DNA from: Mucilaginibacter frigoritolerans | Lineage (GTDB): Bacteria > Bacteroidota > Bacteroidia > Sphingobacteriales > Sphingobacteriaceae | Length of the DNA stretch: 64,000 bases | Reading direction: 5' to 3' | Assembly: GCF_007830615.1 (NCBI RefSeq) | Contig: NZ_VLLI01000005.1 | Coordinates: 124,001-188,000, forward strand | Shown here: positions 58,832-64,000 of the stretch, in pieces | Numbering within the stretch: the stretch's first letter is position 1 | Layout: each line of letters starts with the position of its first letter | Notes under the pieces: generated by a model | Told to the model about the DNA's origin: nothing | What the model saw: the letters and a program-made list of their open reading frames with translations, nothing else | The model's database searches: none | Translations under genes and position numbers: made by a program

Positions 58832-59651
58832 AAGTGGAATGGAATAGCTGGGGAATACCCTGAATTCTTATTTCGGGCATCCTTATTAAATATTTGACGG
58901 CGAATATAACCATTGCACCATAAAAATACTTAATGTAACTCCAGCTTAATTTCTCCAGCTCTTTACTTTCTAAATTGATAAAATATGTTTTTGGGAAATA
59001 ATAATTTTTGAATCCTGCAACGCGTATCCGGTAGGACAGATCAATATTATGGCCGTACATAAAGAAACGTTCGTCAAACAAACCAATTTCATTTAATACC
59101 GATTTGCGAATAAACATACAGTCGCTGCTTAAAATGTCTATTTCTGAAATCTGAAACTCTTCAACCCAGTCTTTACGGTTACGATCATACAGACGGGTTT
59201 TTGATAAAAATTTAGCAAAGCCAATGAATTTTAAAAATGCGCCCCATGTATTATTTAAACCATGTATAGATTCGGGTAAAAAACGCCCCTGTGGATTAAG
59301 CATTCTAACAGACAAACCTCCAGCATCTTTGTGTTCGTCCATAAAGACTATCATTTTTTCTAAAGAGTCTTTGCCGCAAATTGTATCCGCATTGACCAGT
59401 AAAATATACTCCCCTGTACATAATTGTAAAGCTTTATTATTTGCTTTTGCAATTCCGGTATAGGTTTCGTTGGTAACAACTTTAAAATCAGGGAAATTAG
59501 TTTCCACCATTTCCAATGATTTATCTGTAGATGCATTGTCTGCTATAATTATCTCATAATCAATATTTTTGCAGGCAATGATAAATGAATTTAACGCTTG
59601 TTTTAACAATGCGCAAGCATTGTGATTAACTACAACTACAGATAATTTCAT
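58818..59651 (-). CDS. Glycosyltransferase family 2 protein
   Basis: A 277-aa GT-A transferase with the inverting GT2 pattern: VVVNHNACALLKQAL, the IIADNASTDKSLEMV nucleotide loop, and LLVNADT as the DxD-like metal site. The central region with SSDCMFIRKSVLNEIGLFDERFFMYGHNIDLSYRIRVAG is typical of rhamnosyl- or polysaccharide-chain transferases. The C-terminus has a hydrophobic stretch (YFYGAMVIFAVKYLIRMP). It lies between recR and the SDR gene in a three-gene run. Confidence 0.88.
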   Translation of the reverse strand: MKLSVVVVNHNACALLKQALNSFIIACKNIDYEIIIADNASTDKSLEMVETNFPDFKVVTNETYTGIAKANNKALQLCTGEYILLVNADTICGKDSLEKMIVFMDEHKDAGGLSVRMLNPQGRFLPESIHGLNNTWGAFLKFIGFAKFLSKTRLYDRNRKDWVEEFQISEIDILSSDCMFIRKSVLNEIGLFDERFFMYGHNIDLSYRIRVAGFKNYYFPKTYFINLESKELEKLSWSYIKYFYGAMVIFAVKYLIRMPEIRIQGIPQLFHSTYEVK

Positions 59652-59653
59652 AA

Positions 59654-60271
59654 TTACTTGGATAATGAATTAGTATACGGAACCCTTGTAGTGATAGACC
59701 TCCCTAAGGTGATCTCATCCACGTACTCTAATTCACCACCAAAAGCTATGCCACGAGCAATTGTTGAAATGGTTATATCGAATGATTTTAATCGTTTGTG
59801 TAAATAGAATATAGTAGTATCACCTTCCATGGTGGCGCTTAAAGCAAAAATAATTTCTTTTACTTCATCGTTTTTAAGGCGTTCAACCAATGAATCTACC
59901 TGTAGATCTGATGGGCCAATGCCATCCATAGGGGAAATTAATCCGCCTAAAACATGATATACGCCATTGTATTGATTGGTATTTTCAATAGCCATAACAT
60001 CACGGGTATCTTCTACCACACAAATTACACTATGGTCACGTTTAGGTGAAGCGCAGATCTGGCAAATGGTATGATCAGATATATTTAAACAAACCTCACA
60101 AAACTGAATCTCGTTACGCAGTTTACTTATAGAAGCACTAAATTTTTCCACATCGCTTTTATCCTGATTAAGCAGGTGCAATACAAGGCGTAAAGCAGTT
60201 TTTTGACCAACTCCCGGTAATTTAGCAAATTCGGCTACAGCATCTTCCAGCAACTTTGATGAAAAGTTCAT
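59654..60271 (-). CDS. recR: Recombination mediator RecR
   Basis: Works with RecO and RecF to load RecA on gapped DNA. It is 205 aa from ATG 60271 (MNFSSKLLEDAVAEFAKLPG), the standard length; a start at 60301 adds ten residues without family match. Order: helix-hairpin-helix (LPGVGQKTALRLVLHLL), four-cysteine zinc finger (CEVCLNISDHTICQIC), Toprim domain (ICVVEDTRDVMAIE, YHVLGGLISPMDGIGP) and the C-terminal Walker-B-like region. The minus-strand upstream sequence has TATCTTCG as a possible -7 box close to the ATG. Confidence 0.95.
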   Translation of the reverse strand: MNFSSKLLEDAVAEFAKLPGVGQKTALRLVLHLLNQDKSDVEKFSASISKLRNEIQFCEVCLNISDHTICQICASPKRDHSVICVVEDTRDVMAIENTNQYNGVYHVLGGLISPMDGIGPSDLQVDSLVERLKNDEVKEIIFALSATMEGDTTIFYLHKRLKSFDITISTIARGIAFGGELEYVDEITLGRSITTRVPYTNSLSK

Positions 60272-60454
60272 GTTGCGAAGATAGTGAATAGTCCGAAACA
60301 CAGGAAGTATGGAATGGCTACCATTTTATTAATGGCATTGAAATTATTTTGTTTAATAAAGTACTATACATAACTTGTCGGCAGGAAAACTATTTACTGT
60401 TAAACATCTCTCCGGGCTTTACCGATTTTACGGAATCCGGACTAAAATAAAAAC

Positions 60455-61969
60455 ATGTCTCCCGGAATATTACTCTCTTTCATAATAGGTTATTTTTTAG
60501 TGTTGCTGGTTATATCGTGGTTAACCTCTCGTAAGTCTTCTGATAATGACACTTTTTTTGTAGCCAACCGCAACTCAAAATGGTATTTGGTAGCTTTTGG
60601 GATGATTGGTACCGCCTTAAGTGGGGTAACTTTTATCTCTGTTCCCGGAAAAGTTGGTGCTATAACCGGTGATCAGTTTGAATACTTCCAATTCGTTTTA
60701 GGGAATGCTGCAGGCTTTATAGTTATTGCAACCGTTTTATTGCCGCTTTATTATCGATTGCAGCTAACATCCATTTACAGTTATATTGAAGGAGCATTGG
60801 GAAAATGGAGCTACAAAACTGCTGCCGGAATATTTTCCATTAGCCGCATAATCGGTTCTTCATTCAGGCTGTATCTGGTAGTTATTGTATTACAGAAATT
60901 TATTTTTGATAGTTACCATATACCTTTTGCTGTTACCGGGCTCATTTGCTTGGTATTAATATGGTCATATACCTTTAAGGGCGGCTTAAAAACAATTATT
61001 ATTACGGATAGTCTGCAAACACTGTTTTTAGTTTCATCGGTATTTTTATCTATCTATTTTATATGCCAGAGTTTGCACTACAATATTTTTGAAGCAGCCG
61101 ATGCCATTAAGAACAGCAGCTATTCAAAAATTTTCTTTTTTAATGATTTCTTGACCAGCAAATTTCATTTTGCAAAGGCCTTTTTTGGCGGTCTGTTTAT
61201 TACCGTAGCCATGACCGGCCTTGACCAGGATTTGATGCAAAAAAACCTGAGTCTGAAAAATATCCGCGAAGCAAAAAAGAACATGTTCAGCTTTACAGCC
61301 GTTTTTGTGGTGATCAATATTTTCTTTTTAAGTGTAGGTGCATTGCTTTACCTGTATGCTACCCGTTACGGCATAAAGGTTGAAAAAACAGACTATTTAT
61401 ATCCTACCATTGCTTTAAAATATCTGGGTGTTGTACCGGCAATGGTGTTTATGCTGGGATTAACAGCGGCTACTTTTGCTACAACAGATTCGGCTTTAAC
61501 AGCGCTTACTACTTCTTTTTGTGTTGATTTTTTAGGTTTTAATAAAAATAAAGACTTGAACAGTAAAAAAATGGTAAAAATGCGCCATTATGTACACATT
61601 GCCTTTTCAGGTTGTATGTTTTTAACCATTATTATATTTAATTCAATTAATGATGGGGCAGTGGTGAGTGCTATATTTAAGGTCGCATCATATACTTACG
61701 GGCCATTGCTTGGTTTATACTCTTTTGGGTTATTTATGAGCAACAGACAGGTTAATGATAAGCTTGTGCCGTTTATCTGTTTAATATCACCGGCAATCTG
61801 TTATTATTTGAGTACACATTCAGCTCAATTACTGGGGGGATATGTTTTTGATAACGAACTGATAATAGTTAACGGTTTAATTACATTTGGTGGATTGCTG
61901 CTTACATCCAAAAAATCTGAAAGACGGGGAGATCAAAGATCTTTAAGGTTTAATGAGGCAGGAATATAG
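60455..61969 (+). CDS. Sodium:solute symporter
   Basis: A 504-aa inner-membrane transporter of the SSS family with about 13 membrane helices. The family start FIIGYFLVLLVISWLTSRKSSDNDTFFVANRNSKWYLVAFGMIGTALSGVTFISVPG contains the sodium-site helix TM1, and TGLDQDLMQKNLSLKN with FATTDSALTALTTSFCVDFLG marks the later sodium-site helix. The substrate is not predictable. The 5' sequence before the ATG shares a motif with that of the downstream LOG gene. Confidence 0.9.
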   Translation: MSPGILLSFIIGYFLVLLVISWLTSRKSSDNDTFFVANRNSKWYLVAFGMIGTALSGVTFISVPGKVGAITGDQFEYFQFVLGNAAGFIVIATVLLPLYYRLQLTSIYSYIEGALGKWSYKTAAGIFSISRIIGSSFRLYLVVIVLQKFIFDSYHIPFAVTGLICLVLIWSYTFKGGLKTIIITDSLQTLFLVSSVFLSIYFICQSLHYNIFEAADAIKNSSYSKIFFFNDFLTSKFHFAKAFFGGLFITVAMTGLDQDLMQKNLSLKNIREAKKNMFSFTAVFVVINIFFLSVGALLYLYATRYGIKVEKTDYLYPTIALKYLGVVPAMVFMLGLTAATFATTDSALTALTTSFCVDFLGFNKNKDLNSKKMVKMRHYVHIAFSGCMFLTIIIFNSINDGAVVSAIFKVASYTYGPLLGLYSFGLFMSNRQVNDKLVPFICLISPAICYYLSTHSAQLLGGYVFDNELIIVNGLITFGGLLLTSKKSERRGDQRSLRFNEAGI

Positions 61970-62030
61970 TATTTTTGAAAATTAATTAACATCTACCGGA
62001 TATTACCGACATCCGGACTAATAAAATAAT

Positions 62031-62738
62031 ATGACAGGTGAAGATAAAATAAGACAAGCGTTTGAGAACAAAAACTGGCAGGAAATAAAGGTTACTGATT
62101 CATGGCAGATATTTAAGATAATGGCCGAATTTGTGGATGGCTTTGAAAAATTAGCTAAGATAGGGCCATGTGTTTCTATATTTGGTTCAGCACGTACCAA
62201 GAATGATAATAAATATTACAAGCTGGCAGAAGATGCGGCCCGTTTATTAACTGAACGGGGATATGGTGTAATTTCTGGTGGCGGCCCGGGTGTTATGGAG
62301 GCTGCAAACAAAGGCGCTTATGAAGCCGGGGGTAAATCAGTAGGATTGAATATTGAATTGCCGTTTGAGCAATTTCATAATAAGTATATTGACAGGGATA
62401 AGATACTGGAGTTTGATTACTTTTTTATCCGTAAGGTAATGTTCATGAAATACTCGCAAGGATTTATTATCCTGCCGGGAGGTTTTGGAACGATGGATGA
62501 ATCATTTGAAGCGATTACCCTAATTCAAACAGGGAAAATTGCCCGGTTCCCGATTGTTTTTGTCGGCGTTGATTACTGGAAAGGGCTTTTTAACTGGGTG
62601 GAAGAAAAGATGCTTAACGAAGAGCATAATATTCATCCGGATGATTTAAACCTGTACCGCGTGGTTGATACTGCAGAAGAGGCTGCTGAGCACATCTTCA
62701 GGTTTTATGATAAGTACGTTCTTAAACCGAACTTTTAA
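62031..62738 (+). CDS. LOG/TIGR00730 family Rossmann-fold protein
   Basis: A 235-aa cytoplasmic protein with the phosphate-binding motifs of the LOG (lysine-decarboxylase-like) family: VSIFGSARTK, GGGPGVMEAANKGAYEAGG and LPGGFGTMDESFEAITLIQTGK. Family members hydrolyse nucleoside 5'-monophosphates to free base and ribose 5-phosphate, including cytokinin-type nucleotides; bacterial members may serve purine or pyrimidine salvage. All core motifs are present. A terminator follows. Confidence 0.9.
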   Translation: MTGEDKIRQAFENKNWQEIKVTDSWQIFKIMAEFVDGFEKLAKIGPCVSIFGSARTKNDNKYYKLAEDAARLLTERGYGVISGGGPGVMEAANKGAYEAGGKSVGLNIELPFEQFHNKYIDRDKILEFDYFFIRKVMFMKYSQGFIILPGGFGTMDESFEAITLIQTGKIARFPIVFVGVDYWKGLFNWVEEKMLNEEHNIHPDDLNLYRVVDTAEEAAEHIFRFYDKYVLKPNF

Positions 62739-62776
62739 TTAATACAACCATTTAAAAAGTATTGAACATCATTTTT

Positions 62777-62826
62777 AATAAGCAGGTCTATCACTTATAG
62801 TGTTTACCTGCTTATTTATTTTTAAC
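62777..62826 (+). terminator. Intrinsic terminator after the LOG gene
   Basis: AATAAGCAGGT (62777-62787) pairs perfectly with ACCTGCTTATT (62806-62816); T-rich sequence follows. Confidence 0.85.
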
Positions 62827-62867
62827 CGGATTAAAACTTTTTAGCAAAATGGTTATTTCTCATCAAT

Positions 62868-64000
62868 ATGGCAAAAACTAAACAATCTGCAGCACTCGGT
62901 TTTATATTTATTACCATTTTTATTGATGTGCTGGGATTAGGGATTATTATTCCCGTTTTGCCAAAATTACTGCAAATACTAGGGCATATTGATGTACGCG
63001 GGGCATCCAGATATAACGGTTTGTTAACCTTTGTGTATGCCTCCATGCAGTTGATATTTGCAAGTATTATGGGTAACCTGAGCGACCGATTTGGCCGCAG
63101 GCCTATTTTACTTATTTCACTATTTGGATTTGGTATTGATTATATGGTGATGGCTTTTGCACCAACTATTTTATGGTTGTTTGTTGGGCGTACCATAGCA
63201 GGTATTTGCGGTGCCAGCACATCCACCGCTACTGCATACATTGCCGATGTAAGTACGGGTGATAAAAGGGCCGCTAATTTTGGATTAGTAGGTGCCGCCT
63301 CTGCTGTGGGGCTGATATTTGGGATTGCGCTTGGTGCGTACCTTTCGGCCATTAATTTAAGATTACCCTTTATTGCAGCCGGTGCTTTTGCATTCAGCAA
63401 TGGGCTTTACGGCTTGTTTGTCTTACCTGAATCACTAACGCCAGAGCATCGCCGGAAGTTTGAATGGAAGCGCGCCAATCCATTTTTAGCCTTGTTAAGA
63501 ATCTATCAAAAACAACCAGCCCTGGCGAGTTTATTGGGTGCAACCGCGATAGTTTATATCGCCCAAAAGGCGGTGGAATACCTGCTTTCGTTTTTTGTGT
63601 ATGAAAAATTTAACTGGACTCCAGCCAGCGTTGGTACCCTGGGGATATTTATAGGTTTGGTTTTGGTTGGCATACAAGGAGGACTCATCAGGTATACAGT
63701 GCCCAAATTTGGCCAGCAAAAAAATATTATAGCAGGGCTGATCTTTTACGCTATCGGATTAATACTTATAGCATTTGCCAGCCAGGGCTGGATGCTTTAT
63801 TTGTTTATGATCCCGTATTGTTTGGGAGGATTGTCGGGCCCGGCATTACAAGGCATAGCAAGTAATAAGGTTGCCCAAAACGAACAGGGAGAACTACAGG
63901 GGGCCTTTGCTATTTTAAACAGCATAAGCCTGATAATTGGACCTCTTTTGTTTAGCTATGTGTTTTTCTTTTTTACAAAAAAAACATCATCTGTTTATTT
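62868..64000 (+). CDS. MFS transporter, tetracycline-resistance-like (3' end outside window)
   Basis: A partial inner-membrane major-facilitator protein; 377 codons are present and the frame is open at the window end. It starts MAKTKQSAALGFIFITIFID with the TM1 motif DVLGLGIIIPVLP, followed by the loop 2-3 motif GNLSDRFGRRPILL (MFS motif A) and the TM5 segment GAASAVGLIFGIALGAYLS. This matches the TCR/Tet type of 12-TM drug:H+ antiporters; most chromosomal relatives in this phylum export unknown compounds. The ATG at 62868 is the first in-frame start; the ATG at 62849 is out of frame. Confidence 0.9.
   Translation, partial: MAKTKQSAALGFIFITIFIDVLGLGIIIPVLPKLLQILGHIDVRGASRYNGLLTFVYASMQLIFASIMGNLSDRFGRRPILLISLFGFGIDYMVMAFAPTILWLFVGRTIAGICGASTSTATAYIADVSTGDKRAANFGLVGAASAVGLIFGIALGAYLSAINLRLPFIAAGAFAFSNGLYGLFVLPESLTPEHRRKFEWKRANPFLALLRIYQKQPALASLLGATAIVYIAQKAVEYLLSFFVYEKFNWTPASVGTLGIFIGLVLVGIQGGLIRYTVPKFGQQKNIIAGLIFYAIGLILIAFASQGWMLYLFMIPYCLGGLSGPALQGIASNKVAQNEQGELQGAFAILNSISLIIGPLLFSYVFFFFTKKTSSVY

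Noticed and set aside
1..64000. Search for tRNA, rRNA, CRISPR arrays, prophage genes and known riboswitches
   Set aside because: Nothing convincing was seen by eye; a covariance-model scan would be needed to exclude degenerate cases.

Overview
The window is 64 kb of a low-GC Bacteroidota chromosome, most likely Sphingobacteriaceae (Mucilaginibacter/Pedobacter type). The evidence is a SusC/SusD pair beside a family 97 glycoside hydrolase, a DUF6377-type regulator, TonB-linked receptors with a carboxypeptidase-like N-terminal domain, few Shine-Dalgarno sequences, and promoters with the Bacteroidota -7 box TAnnTTTG (several are TATATTTG). I saw no tRNA, rRNA, CRISPR array, prophage or classical transposase.

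Layout. 1-5.8 kb: the 3' part of PEP carboxylase, a PEP-mutase/isocitrate-lyase-like enzyme, a DUF4142 lipoprotein, thymidylate kinase, a 46-aa basic protein, DUF763 and DUF4268 proteins. 5.8-18.9 kb: carbohydrate region with a GH3 enzyme, an SMP-30-like protein, a membrane TPR regulator, SusC, SusD and a SusB-like GH97 alpha-glucosidase. 19-22.4 kb: a MocR-type regulator divergent from DoxX, cupin and MBL-fold genes. 22.4-23.8 kb: an NtrC-like response regulator. 24-34.5 kb: a molybdenum-cofactor locus (MocA-like transferase, moaA, moeA, moaC, a MobB/MobA fusion, MoeB-rhodanese, moaE, moaD, fdhD) leading into an FdhF/YdeP-type molybdopterin oxidoreductase. 34.9-39.3 kb: a TonB receptor and a beta-helix lipoprotein. 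39.4-50.7 kb: an aspartyl protease with PDZ domain, a membrane protein, a long TPR protein, a redoxin-like protein behind a polycysteine leader ORF, a papain-like secreted protein, a phosphoesterase, a Rieske oxygenase, YceI and Sua5. 50.7-56.9 kb: a hybrid histidine kinase and a trpD-F-B-A operon. 57-64 kb: a KirBac channel, SDR, glycosyltransferase and recR, a sodium symporter, a LOG-type protein and an MFS transporter cut by the window end.

Three things stand out. First, a 0.48-kb unit carrying a GxxExxY (PD-(D/E)XK-like) gene sits inside the molybdenum-cofactor operon. It is bounded by imperfect 36-bp terminal inverted repeats (31 matching positions); the left repeat carries the moeA stop codon and the right repeat carries the GTG start of moaC. 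Second, the trp operon begins with a 13-codon leader peptide containing WWW, followed by a strong intrinsic terminator: a ribosome-mediated attenuator. Third, a 29-codon ORF ending in CCCCKM lies before a redoxin-like gene that has lost its peroxidatic cysteine. Its promoter has an inverted repeat directly beside the -7 box, which suggests cysteine- or sulfur-responsive control.

The moa/moe genes, FdhD and the YdeP-like enzyme plausibly form one functional unit: cofactor synthesis, sulfuration and the apo-enzyme. The carbohydrate region looks like a compact alpha-glucan utilisation locus.
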